A DNA stretch of 41,961 nucleotides from positions 1-41,961 of the forward strand of contig JBOGUF010000202.1 of NCBI GenBank assembly GCA_050696075.1, read 5' to 3'. Under the pieces are notes generated by a model, which was given only the letters and a program-made list of their open reading frames with translations, was not told where the DNA came from and did not search any database. The DNA comes from JBOGUF01 sp050696075. Its GTDB lineage: Bacteria > Chloroflexota > Chloroflexia > Thermomicrobiales > UBA6265. The number at the start of each line of letters is the position of its first letter. Position 1 is the stretch's first letter. Below are positions 25,477 to 33,222 of this stretch, piece by piece. The translations under genes were made by a program, and so were the position numbers.

Positions 25477-26388
25477 ATGGCAAACGCGATGTCGACCACC
25501 ACCAACGCGGGTCCAAGGCTGGCCACTGCTGCCGGAAGCGCCCACTCGACCAGCTACGCGGGGTTGGTGTTTCGGCAGTTCCTGCGCAACCGCGCCGCCG
25601 TCGTCGCCGGCATTGTGCTGATCATCATCGGGCTAGTGGCGCTCGCCGGTCCGTTGTTCCTAGAGGACAACCGCTACCAGATGGATCTGCGCAGCCGGCT
25701 CTTACCTTCATCCTGGGATCATCCCCTCGGCACCGACCTGCTGGGACGAGACATGCTCACGCGGCTGGTCCAGGGCGGTCGGATCAGTCTCCTCATCACG
25801 TCCGGCGCGGTCGCCTTGGCGCTGATCGTGGGCGCGACGATGGGGATCGTCGCCGGTTACTATGGCCGCACGGTCGATCTGGTCGTGATGCGGGTCATCG
25901 ATGTCCTGATGACCATGCCTGGGTTCCTGCTGGCTATAGCCATCATCGCCGCCCTGGGCGTTGGTACGGTCAATGTCGTGCTGGCGGTCGGTATCTTCTC
26001 GATTCCGGCCTTCGCCCGCATCGCCCGTGGCTCGACCCTCTCGGTCGGTGCCCAGGACTACGTGCTGGCGGCCAAAGCACTCGGCGCTCCCGCCTCTCGC
26101 GTCATGCTCCGCCACGTCCTCCCCAACATCGTGCCGCCGCTGATCGTACAGACGACCCTGCGCCTGGCGACAGCAATGCTGACCGCATCCAGCTTGAGCT
26201 TCCTTGGCCTTGGACCCCAGCCGCCGACCCCGGAATGGGGAGCGATGCTCGCCGACGGTCGCGACTTCATTACCAACGCGCCCCAACTCGTCTTCTATCC
26301 GGGATTGACCATCCTCATCGTCGCCATGTCCTTCAACATGGTCGGAGATGGCCTCCGCGACGCGTTGGATCCCTATTTGCGACGATAG
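25477..26388 (+). CDS. Dpp/Opp-type permease (DppC-like), second transporter
   Basis: A 303-residue membrane protein starting at ATG 25477 (a further ATG three codons on is possible; the ribosome site is weak, so coupling to the previous gene is likely). Motifs are the N-terminal segment AAVVAGIVLIIIGLVALAGP, HPLGTDLLGRDMLTRL, the coupling loop (GAQDYVLAAKALGAPASRVM) and the end NMVGDGLRDALDPYLRR. No ATPase genes follow; its 3' end overlaps by 16 bases the convergent flavin oxidoreductase gene. ATPases from the 4898-7017 pair or elsewhere must serve it. Confidence 0.94.
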   Translation: MANAMSTTTNAGPRLATAAGSAHSTSYAGLVFRQFLRNRAAVVAGIVLIIIGLVALAGPLFLEDNRYQMDLRSRLLPSSWDHPLGTDLLGRDMLTRLVQGGRISLLITSGAVALALIVGATMGIVAGYYGRTVDLVVMRVIDVLMTMPGFLLAIAIIAALGVGTVNVVLAVGIFSIPAFARIARGSTLSVGAQDYVLAAKALGAPASRVMLRHVLPNIVPPLIVQTTLRLATAMLTASSLSFLGLGPQPPTPEWGAMLADGRDFITNAPQLVFYPGLTILIVAMSFNMVGDGLRDALDPYLRR

Positions 26389-27314
26389 CGATTGCGGCGA
26401 ATCCTCGCCTCCCCGCGGGATCGGGGAAAAGGTATCGTCACGACGACGTAGGAGAACCCCCACCGTTCTCGCCGCGCGAGCAACGCCTCTACCATCTGAT
26501 CGACCGTTCCCACCAACATAATCGGCGATCCGAGGACTTGCTCCGGCGTCAAACCGAACTCACTGGCCAGCCGCTCGGCCTCCCGCGCCCGGTCCCGCGT
26601 CACGACCACGGTCGAACACATCGCGTTCAACTCGATCTTAGGGAAACGTTCACCCGCTGCCTCACGGATCCAGGCCAGCTTGCGATCGGTTGCCTCGGCG
26701 ATCAGATCCTGGTTGTCCTTCGACCCGTCCGGATTGGCGCGATTGGTAATTGAGACGATATCGGCCTCTCGCGCCGCGATCGACAGGATGCGCTTGCCGC
26801 CCCCGCCCAGCATGATCGGCGGGTGCGGCTGCTGGACCGGCTTCGGCGGCAGCTGCAGATCGGTGACGTGGTAATGCGCGCCATGGAAGGTCATCCGCTC
26901 CTCGACGAACGTCTGCATCATCAGCCGGAGCGCCTCGACCATCCGCTCGATCCGCACGCCGACCGGGTCGAAGGGGATGCCGCTCTGGTCGTACTCCTCC
27001 TTCAGCCACCCGGCCCCCAAGCCAAGCTCGAACCGCCCGCCGGAGATGACGTCGATGCTCGCCACCGCCTTCGCCAGGATCGCCGGGTGCCGAAAGTCGT
27101 TGTCGAAGACGATGCTCCCCACGCGCAGGTTCGTTGTGATCGCTGCCGCCGCCGCGGTCGCCGCGATTGGGTCGAGCCCGCGCACAAAGTGGTCGAGCGC
27201 CAAGAAACTCGAATGCCCCAACTCCTCGCACCGGCGCACCATCGCCAACCATTGGTTGCCCGGACCAGTCGTGCGCCCCTGAATGCCAAACCGAAAGGGT
27301 CGTTGTTGCGTCAC
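26373..27314 (-). CDS. LLM-class (luciferase-like) F420/flavin-dependent oxidoreductase
   Basis: A 313-residue TIM-barrel protein from GTG 27314 (VTQQRPFRFGIQG), with GGGAGGGAG upstream. A frame to 27371 has no family similarity in its leader. Typical LLM motifs are FLALDHF, RVGSIVFDNDFRHPAILAK, SGGRFELGLGAGW and PPIMLGGGGKRILSIAARE. The C-terminal part (SPIMLVGTVDQMVEALLARRERWG) is usual for F420-dependent TIGR03621-type enzymes. Proteins of this kind often use F420 in Chloroflexota and Actinobacteria; the substrate is unknown. It is divergent from the glucarate dehydratase-like gene with a 77-base gap. Confidence 0.9.
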   Translation of the reverse strand: MTQQRPFRFGIQGRTTGPGNQWLAMVRRCEELGHSSFLALDHFVRGLDPIAATAAAAAITTNLRVGSIVFDNDFRHPAILAKAVASIDVISGGRFELGLGAGWLKEEYDQSGIPFDPVGVRIERMVEALRLMMQTFVEERMTFHGAHYHVTDLQLPPKPVQQPHPPIMLGGGGKRILSIAAREADIVSITNRANPDGSKDNQDLIAEATDRKLAWIREAAGERFPKIELNAMCSTVVVTRDRAREAERLASEFGLTPEQVLGSPIMLVGTVDQMVEALLARRERWGFSYVVVTIPFPRSRGEARIRRNRYRRK

Positions 27315-27391
27315 TGCTCCCTCCCACCTCGCCAGATCGGCGGTATGATGCCGACCGGCGCACGATACCAACGAGAAGGGGAGAGCACCAC

Positions 27392-28702
27392 ATGAAGATC
27401 GTCGAGATGCGCGTCACGCCGATCGCCATCGCCGACCCGCCGCTGCTCAACGCGGCCGGCCTCCACGCACCCTACGCCCTGCGCACGATCGTCGAGCTGG
27501 TCAGCGAGGACGGCCTGTCCGGCGTCGGGGAAGCGCACGGCGGCGAGCGCACGCTCGCCCACTTCGAGCACGCCAAGTCCGGCGTCGTCGGCCAGGACGC
27601 CTTCAACCTCGCCCGCCTCTGGCTTGGCGTCTCGGCCGCATTCGACGGCGCGGCGAGCGAGGAGCACGTCGTCCCCGGCCAATTCTCGTTCCTCCCCGGC
27701 GAGCGCGCCAGCAACGTCGCTCCGCGCGTCTACGGCGCCGTCGAGGTCGCCGCCCTCGACCTGATCGGCAAAGCGATCGGCCGCCCCGTCTGCGATCTCC
27801 TCGGCGGGCGGGTCCGCGACGAGGTCCCCTTCAGCGCCTACCTCTTCTACAAGCTCCCCGGCGGCGGTGGCGAAGGCGACGACGTCCGCGAGGACGAATT
27901 CGGCGAGGCGCGCGACCCCGAAGGCGTCGTCCGTCAGGCCAAGGCGTTCATCGACACATACGGCTTCGGCAGCATCAAGCTGAAGGGCGGCGTCTACGAC
28001 CCGGACGAAGAAGTGCAAGCGGTCCTCGCCATGCGCGACGCCTTCGGCCCGGACGTGCCGCTGCGCATCGACCCGAACGGCGCCTGGACGGTCGAGACCT
28101 CGATCAAGGTTGGCACGGCCCTCGCCGGCGCCCTCGAATACTTCGAGGACCCGACCCCCGGCGTCGCGGAGATGGGCGCCGTCCGCAAAGGGCTTTTAGA
28201 CAAGGGGATCGACATGCCGCTGGCGACGAACGGCATCGTCACCAGCTACCCCGACGTCCCGCCCGCCCTCGCCCACGACGCCGTCCAGGTCATCCTCGGC
28301 GACCACCACTACTGGGGCGGCCCGCGCGCCGTCTTCCAGCTTGGCCGCCTCTGCGAGACCTTCGGCATCGGCCTCAGCATGCACTCCAACAGTCACCTCG
28401 GCGTTTCCCTCCTGGCGATGACCCACCTCGGCGCCGCCACCCCGTATCTGACCTACGCCTGCGACACCCACTACCCCTGGCAATACGCCGCCGACGAAAT
28501 CCTCGAAGGGGGCCGGGTGCCGATCGAGAATGGCCGCGTCCGCGTTCCTGACCAGCCCGGCCTTGGCGCCGAGATCGACCAGGACGCCCTCGCCCGCGGC
28601 AAAGCACGCTACGAACGCGCCGGCTACCGCAAGCGTGACGACGAGATCGAGATGCAAAAGCACGTCGACCCGACCTGGACACGCAAAATCCCGCGGTGGT
28701 AA
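27392..28702 (+). CDS. Glucarate dehydratase-like enolase superfamily enzyme
   Basis: A 436-residue protein from ATG 27392 with AAGGGGAGAG upstream. The N-terminal segment MKIVEMRVTPIAIADPPLLN and the length match D-glucarate dehydratases. The catalytic Lys pair lies in SIKLKGG (K196-x-K198), metal ligands in RIDPNGAW and YFEDPTPG, and the catalytic His331 in SMHSNSHLG; ATNGIVTS replaces the usual ATNM. The enzyme removes water from D-glucarate (or a related aldarate) to give 5-dehydro-4-deoxyglucarate, the substrate of the KdgD-like enzyme at 12148. A G-rich inverted repeat follows 2 bases after the stop. Assignment to glucarate against other acid sugars is likely but not proven. Confidence 0.88.
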   Translation: MKIVEMRVTPIAIADPPLLNAAGLHAPYALRTIVELVSEDGLSGVGEAHGGERTLAHFEHAKSGVVGQDAFNLARLWLGVSAAFDGAASEEHVVPGQFSFLPGERASNVAPRVYGAVEVAALDLIGKAIGRPVCDLLGGRVRDEVPFSAYLFYKLPGGGGEGDDVREDEFGEARDPEGVVRQAKAFIDTYGFGSIKLKGGVYDPDEEVQAVLAMRDAFGPDVPLRIDPNGAWTVETSIKVGTALAGALEYFEDPTPGVAEMGAVRKGLLDKGIDMPLATNGIVTSYPDVPPALAHDAVQVILGDHHYWGGPRAVFQLGRLCETFGIGLSMHSNSHLGVSLLAMTHLGAATPYLTYACDTHYPWQYAADEILEGGRVPIENGRVRVPDQPGLGAEIDQDALARGKARYERAGYRKRDDEIEMQKHVDPTWTRKIPRW

Positions 28703-28703
28703 C

Positions 28704-28799
28704 GACGGCCCCCCGGCCCCCCAACTTTGGGGGGAGACGACGGATGACGCGCTCGTGCTCACGTCTCCTCCAGGATTGGGGGGCCGGGGAGGGCCGTCG
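28704..28799. repeat. G-rich inverted-repeat element (GACGGCCC...GGGCCGTC family)
   Basis: The outer arms GACGGCCCCCCGGCCCCCCAA and TTGGGGGGCCGGGGAGGGCCGTC are nearly complementary, with a smaller inner pair GGGGGGAGACGA/ACGTCTCCTCC. A second copy is at 32100-32210. Both copies sit directly behind catabolic genes, so they may act as transcript ends. The sequence contains several runs of six G's. Confidence 0.85.
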
Positions 28800-28874
28800 C
28801 TTGGCGCAACATTCGCGGTACGTCGCGTGTCTACCTAGGTAGGGAATCGACGCTGCCGAACCCGCGAGGGCGCC

Positions 28875-29421
28875 GTGCTGAACCAAGCCGCTGCCGGATC
28901 GCGCGAGATGAGCGGCAACGCGTCGGGCGTGGTCGACGAGGGCGATCTCGTGGCGCGGGCCAAGCTCGACCGGCAGGCGTTCGCCCCGCTCTGCAACCGC
29001 TATCTCCCGGCGGTCTATCGCTACTGCTACGGACGAGTCGGGAGCCGCCCTCCCCACCTACCGCGGTGGCTCGTTCGCGGCCTGGCTCTTCACCATCGCG
29101 CGCAACGCTGTCAACAACGCATCACGCCGGGCGCCGGACCACTCGTTGACCGACGTCGACCTGATCGACGCGACGCCGACACCCGAAGAACTGGCGATCG
29201 CCGCCGACGAGCACCGGCTGCTGTGGGAACTGCTGGGGCATCTCTCGGCCGATCAACGGCAGGTCGTCGAGTTGCGCCTGGCCGGGCTGACCGGTCCTGA
29301 GATCGCCCGCGTCCTTGGGCGTAGTCATACGTCGGTGCGCAGCCTCCAATTCCGCGCGATCCAGCGACTGAGAGAGCTCATACTCAGCGTTCAGGAGGAC
29401 GACGATGGTTGGCAGGAATAG
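28875..29421 (+). pseudogene. ECF-type RNA polymerase sigma factor, frameshifted by an internal deletion
   Basis: Two reading frames together make one sigma factor. Frame 1 (from GTG 28875) has LVARAKLDRQAFAPLCNRYL and YRYCYGRVGS, the start of sigma region 2. Frame 2, entered near 29041, has AALPTYRGGSFAAWLFTIAR (region 2.4), then DQRQVVELRLAGLTGPEIAR and SVRSLQFRAIQRLRELI (region 4 helix-turn-helix). The usual EDAxDATQxTFxKAL segment between them is missing, so roughly 15-17 codons plus a frame change were lost near 29035-29046. The gene cannot make a full product unless the read is in error. The following gene overlaps its end by 17 bases and is probably its membrane-bound partner. Confidence 0.8.
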
Positions 29422-31204
29422 CGACACCATCGACCAACTCGATCAACTCTGGGACGAGACGATCCACGGCATCCCATACCGCCCGTCTGCCCTCGATCCG
29501 GAACTCGCACGTACGGTGGGCCGCATCCATACGCTCAACGACGCGGTCGTGCCGGATGCGGCATTCGCGCGCCGCCTTTGGACGGATCTCTCCCAGCCGA
29601 TTGCTGCTGTAAACAAGGGTGGGGTGCATAGCGCCCCCTCCCCGTCATTTCGCTCCGAACTCGAGGAATCTGCCGGTCCGAGTACACAGGGGCGGATTCC
29701 TCGACAAGCTCGGAATGACGGGCGACGTGCGCGATCTGCTCGATCGCCTCTATTCAGCCGGCTCGGCTGGCAAAGGGCATTCGCGCAGGTCTTGACGATG
29801 GCCATCCTGCTGGTGACGCTCGCGGCTGGATACGCCGCGCTCCGGCTGCAGCCGGCATCGAATACGAACCAGTCAGCCGTCAGCGATCCTGATCCGGTGG
29901 AACTCTTCGCCTACGTCTTCACCGGAACGGGCGAAAGTTCAACAGACACCTGGGATGTCACCCCACTCAACCCAAAGACCCTCGCCGAGATTGCTACGGA
30001 CCAACCTACCACGTCGCAGCCGCCGGCCTGGGCCGGATCCCTGTCGGAGGAATGGTCGCCCCACTTGTGGGCTTTGTCGGCCGATGGCTCAACGTACGTC
30101 GCGGTCGAATCTCGGCAGTGGATCAACGGTGTTCCGGTCAAAGAGGCGACCATCGGCGTCTACGATGCCCAAACCGGGGTCGAACGGATCCGTTTCGACC
30201 TCCCGGCCTTCGTTCGGGACACTCGCCTCAGTTACGACGGTACGCGCCTGGTGATCCAAGCGCATCCTAATCCCGCGCAGATTGGGGACGTCGGCAGGCA
30301 CGACCCGCCGGAGTGGTTCGTCGTCGACACCGCCGATGGTCACGTCGTGGCGAAAATCGAGTCGGACGAGCAGAACGGGTGGCACGCCGACTCGTGGATC
30401 GATCCCACGGCGAGTCGTCTCTACCGCCTCTTCATCCCGTATTCGCCGGAGAAGACCGGACCTGGCGCGACACGAATCGTCGCCAACGACCTGACGACCG
30501 GTGCCGATATCGCGCGGTTGGACCTTCCCGAGGTTCGTAGCGGCGTATGGGTAACCGACCGCACGCACACCGTAACGGGTGGAGTCGAATACCCGGTGAT
30601 CGCCGAGCTGCGTCCTGGCGTTGCGCTCTCCCCCGACGGCAAGATGCTCGCGCTTGTTCACGCCGACGTCGATGCCGTGACCTTGATTGATACAGCGCGG
30701 CTTCTTGTCGAACGCACCGTAACGCTGTCGCGACCGATCGGATGGGAGGATCGCCTGATCGCTCTGTTGCCGCTGGTGCCCGCCGATGCCGCGGCCAAGG
30801 GAGCGCAAGAGGGGACCGCCCTCCAGGCCGTCTATGCCGCGGATGGCCGGCATCTGTATGTCTTCGGCTCCGAGACGACAACGGACGACGAAGGCGAGGT
30901 GGCAGCACGCAGCCTCGGCTTGCGGCTGATCGACCTTAAGCAAGCGGAGATCGCGGTCAGCGCCGAAGAACTAGCCGACGAATGGATTTCCCGGGTTGTG
31001 CCGTCCCCGAATGGTCGCGATCTCTACGTCTGTGGCTTCCTGCTGGCCGACGACTTAACCATTTTGTCGCCGTCCCGGCTGTGGCGGCTCGACGCCTCAA
31101 CGCTGGAGGTGCATGCAACCCGCGCCTTCCCGGACACGCTCCTCATTCGCCTTTCGCCGACAGTGCCGGACGGCAGGAGGCAAATACCGCCAGGCGCCGG
31201 CTAA
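29405..31204 (+). CDS. Membrane-anchored anti-sigma-like protein with a large extracytoplasmic domain
   Basis: A 599-residue protein from ATG 29405 with AGGAGG (29394-29399) 5 bases upstream. The N-terminal cytoplasmic part (DQLDQLWDETIHG, then ALDPELARTVGRIHTLNDA) resembles the short helical N-termini of proteins paired with ECF sigma factors in this kind of genome. A repeat-derived segment (residues about 80-106, SFRSELEESAG to QARNDGRR) is followed by one membrane helix (about 126-148, VLTMAILLVTLAAGYAAL). The rest has YVFTGTGES, WALSADGSTYVAV and SPDGKMLALVH-like strands of a beta-propeller. No zinc anti-sigma motif is seen. With the neighbouring sigma gene broken, its target may be gone. 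Confidence 0.72.
   Translation: MVGRNSDTIDQLDQLWDETIHGIPYRPSALDPELARTVGRIHTLNDAVVPDAAFARRLWTDLSQPIAAVNKGGVHSAPSPSFRSELEESAGPSTQGRIPRQARNDGRRARSARSPLFSRLGWQRAFAQVLTMAILLVTLAAGYAALRLQPASNTNQSAVSDPDPVELFAYVFTGTGESSTDTWDVTPLNPKTLAEIATDQPTTSQPPAWAGSLSEEWSPHLWALSADGSTYVAVESRQWINGVPVKEATIGVYDAQTGVERIRFDLPAFVRDTRLSYDGTRLVIQAHPNPAQIGDVGRHDPPEWFVVDTADGHVVAKIESDEQNGWHADSWIDPTASRLYRLFIPYSPEKTGPGATRIVANDLTTGADIARLDLPEVRSGVWVTDRTHTVTGGVEYPVIAELRPGVALSPDGKMLALVHADVDAVTLIDTARLLVERTVTLSRPIGWEDRLIALLPLVPADAAAKGAQEGTALQAVYAADGRHLYVFGSETTTDDEGEVAARSLGLRLIDLKQAEIAVSAEELADEWISRVVPSPNGRDLYVCGFLLADDLTILSPSRLWRLDASTLEVHATRAFPDTLLIRLSPTVPDGRRQIPPGAG
29644..29719. repeat. Repeat element inserted in frame in the anti-sigma-like gene
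   Basis: GTCATTTCGCTCCGAACTCGAGGAATC and GATTCCTCGACAAGCTCGGAATGAC pair with a few mismatches; this is the same family as 653-736. It is translated as part of the 599-residue protein just before the membrane helix. The mature protein tolerates it, presumably because it falls in a flexible linker. Confidence 0.75.
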
Positions 31205-31302
31205 CCCTCCCTTCCCGAGATGTTCGTCGCGGGCTTTCCCATCCTGACCGATGCTGCGATCATTGGGATCAGATGCGACTCGATTCGGGATGGGGGGAAG
31301 GC

Positions 31303-32082
31303 ATGCTCACGAACCGCGTCAAAGCCGCGCTGAAGCACGGCAAAGCCGTCACCGGACCGTTTATCAATGAGGCGCGGACCAATGGCACGATCAAGATGCT
31401 GGCGGTGGCCGGGCACGACTTCATCGTGATCGACATGGAACACGCCATGTTCAACTGGGAGACGACGCACAACCTGGTGCAGATGGCGCTCGCCTGCGAC
31501 ATCTGCCCGATCGTCCGCGTCACCGACCTGTCGTACCAACTTGTCGCCCGCGCGCTCGACACCGGCGCCCGGGGAGTGATGATCCCGCGGGTCGACGACG
31601 GCGAGCAGGTGGCAGCGGCGGTCAGCTATGCCAAGTACCCACCGCTCGGCCGCCGCGGCGCGGGGGGAGCCGCCCGCATCGGCTACGAACGCCGCGACCC
31701 GAAGACCGCCATCGAGGAGTCGAACGCCGAGACGATGGTCGTCGTCCAGGTCGAGACGGTCACCGCGGTCGAGAATTTGGGCGGTATCGCTGAAGTAGCC
31801 GGCGTCGACGTCGTCTGCGTCGGCCCACACGACCTCTCGATCTCGCTCGGCATGCCCGGCAAATACGGCGACCCCGCGTTCATCAACACCCTCGAACGGA
31901 TCGCGGCCACTTGCCAGCGCCACGGCGTCGCCGCCGGCATGGTCGAACAAGAGGCCGCCGCCTTCGAGCGGTGGTACGGCATGGGTTACCGCTTCCTGCT
32001 CTGCAACTCCGACGGCCACATGATCGCCCAGGCCGCCCAGCGCGACGTCGCCACCCTGCGCGGCATCATCGGCCAGGGTTAG
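31303..32082 (+). CDS. HpcH/HpaI-family aldolase
   Basis: A 259-residue protein from ATG 31303, with GGGGGGAAGG upstream; an earlier ATG at 31273 is possible. Family landmarks are HDFIVIDMEHA, GARGVMIPRVDDGEQ, the metal ligand Glu in VVQVETVTAVEN and the metal ligand Asp in VGPHDLSISLGMPG. These class II pyruvate aldolases cleave 2-keto acids such as 2-keto-3-deoxy-glucarate (GarL) or 4-hydroxy-2-oxo acids. With the glucarate dehydratase-like gene 2.6 kb upstream, a role on acid-sugar intermediates is plausible (inference). A G-rich repeat begins 17 bases after the stop. Confidence 0.9.
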   Translation: MLTNRVKAALKHGKAVTGPFINEARTNGTIKMLAVAGHDFIVIDMEHAMFNWETTHNLVQMALACDICPIVRVTDLSYQLVARALDTGARGVMIPRVDDGEQVAAAVSYAKYPPLGRRGAGGAARIGYERRDPKTAIEESNAETMVVVQVETVTAVENLGGIAEVAGVDVVCVGPHDLSISLGMPGKYGDPAFINTLERIAATCQRHGVAAGMVEQEAAAFERWYGMGYRFLLCNSDGHMIAQAAQRDVATLRGIIGQG

Positions 32083-32088
32083 GCACGG

Positions 32089-32880
32089 ATGAAGATCGTC
32101 TGTCGGCCCCCTGGGGGGAGACGAGAGCGCGCCCCAATCCTGGGGGAGACGACGGACGCCGCCGCGCAATCCTCTCCCCCCAAACTTGGGGGGGCCGGGG
32201 GGGCTGTCGTCGTCGGCCAACCGGCGAATGAGCCACGCGCCACGACCCAACCCTCCTTCTCCGGCTGGGCGGTCTTCGGCTTCGCCGGCACGGTGCTCTT
32301 CTGCTCGCAACTCGCGCAAACCCCGGTTTTCGGCGTCTTGGTCGACCCGATGCGGGCGGACCTCGGCTGGTCCCGCTCGGCGGTCTCTTCGATCTACACC
32401 GCCGCCATCCTGATCGGCGCCGGATTGGTGCTGGTCGCCGGGCGGTTAATCGACCGGCACGGGCGCCGGCGGGTCAGGCTCTGGTCCGCGATCGCCTTCG
32501 CCCTCGCGCTGATCGCAATGGGCACGGTCTTCGGGCCGGTTTCCCTCTTTCTGGCGTTGGTGGTGCCGCGGCTCGGCGGCGGCAGCGTCCTCTCGCTGGC
32601 GGCGCGGACGTTGGTGTCGACCTGGTTTGCGCGGCGACGCGGCCGGGCAATCAGCCTGCTCAACTTTCGGTACGAACGGTCGGAGAGCCTCGACGCGACT
32701 GCTTGGAGCGATCAGAACGATGACACCGATGCCGATCCGTGCGACGTTTTGTTGATGCTCGAGGTTCCGGTCCATCGTCACGAACGCGCCAAAGCCGGCC
32801 GCTGCCGCTTGTCGGAGCAATGCGCCGTTGCTCATGCCCGTCCATCTCATTTGGCCAGCCGTACGAACCTCGTGCGCTGA
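32089..32880 (+). pseudogene. Truncated major facilitator superfamily transporter
   Basis: Family sequence runs from about 32255 (SGWAVFGFAGTVLF) to about 32668. It shows membrane helices 1-4 and the MFS loop motif GRLIDRHGRRRVR, ending GRAISLLNF. After that the frame is antisense of the DUF5615 toxin gene (RYERSESLDATAWS), and eight helices are missing; intact MFS proteins have about 400 residues. The first 45 codons are translated repeat. The transporter cannot work. The loss seems to be due to a deletion or recombination at 32660-32668. Confidence 0.82.
32100..32210. repeat. Second copy of the G-rich inverted-repeat element
   Basis: GGCCCCCTGGGGGGAGACGA, CCCCAATCCTGGGGGAGACGA and CCCCCCAAACTTGGGGGGGCC are rearranged relatives of the copy at 28704-28799, with one internal unit duplicated. 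The right side ends GGGGCTGTCGTCGTCGG. It overlaps the first codons of the truncated MFS frame, so those codons are repeat, not protein. Confidence 0.8.
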
Positions 32881-32937
32881 ACCGACGAATTCTCGCGCGA
32901 ACGGGCGAGGCACCGACTCATCGAGCAGCACGCGCAT
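32446..32937 (-). CDS. DUF5615 PIN-like toxin, 3' end replaced
   Basis: From ATG 32937 the protein reads MRVLLDESVPRPFAREF, then GALLRQAAAAGFGAFVTMDR and GVIVLIAPSSRVEALRPFVP, the DUF5615 (PIN-like, Mut7-C type) fold of about 95 residues. Asp residues in LLDES and VTMDRNL form the acidic site. After PFVPKV (about 32665) the frame continues for about 70 residues as the antisense of the MFS gene (EQADCPAASPRKPGR), which is not family sequence. The natural end, usually a short C-terminal helix, is therefore lost. The start lies inside the antitoxin gene (overlap 20 bases), with no separate ribosome site, so translation is coupled. Confidence 0.8.
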   Translation of the reverse strand: MRVLLDESVPRPFAREFVGSAHEVRTAGQMRWTGMSNGALLRQAAAAGFGAFVTMDRNLEHQQNVARIGIGVIVLIAPSSRVEALRPFVPKVEQADCPAASPRKPGRHQRPRRQREDAAAAEPRHHQRQKEGNRPEDRAHCDQREGEGDRGPEPDPPAPVPVD

Positions 32938-33151
32938 TGGCAGCGTCCACAAGCACCGTTCGCGCCATTTCGAGCGCTTCGACGGCCTGCTCACGGCTCA
33001 CGCTTGGAAAATGGTCGAGGAAGCGATCGAGACTGTCTCCGGCCATCAAATAGTCGAACATTGCTTGAACAGGAACGCGGGTGCCGGCGAAGACCGGTGT
33101 CCCGCTCATGATCTCAGGATCGCTGTGGACGGCGGACCGCGTGGCGACCAT
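32918..33151 (-). CDS. DUF433 antitoxin
   Basis: A 77-residue protein from ATG 33151 with AGGAGAG upstream. It has the DUF433 pattern HSDPEIMSGTPVFAGTRVPV, then QAMFDYLMAGDSLDRFLDHF and SVSREQAVEALEMAR. This small winged-helix-like protein is a common partner of DUF5615 toxins and is thought to repress the operon. A frame to 33190 adds 13 residues without support. With the toxin's end disrupted, the antitoxin may be a remnant. Confidence 0.88.
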   Translation of the reverse strand: MVATRSAVHSDPEIMSGTPVFAGTRVPVQAMFDYLMAGDSLDRFLDHFPSVSREQAVEALEMARTVLVDAANARAAR

Positions 33152-33222
33152 GGTGTCTCTCCTGACCTTCGGACCTTGGCTGTTCGCCAACCCTGGGATT
33201 CTATCAAGCCGCGGGCTAACAC

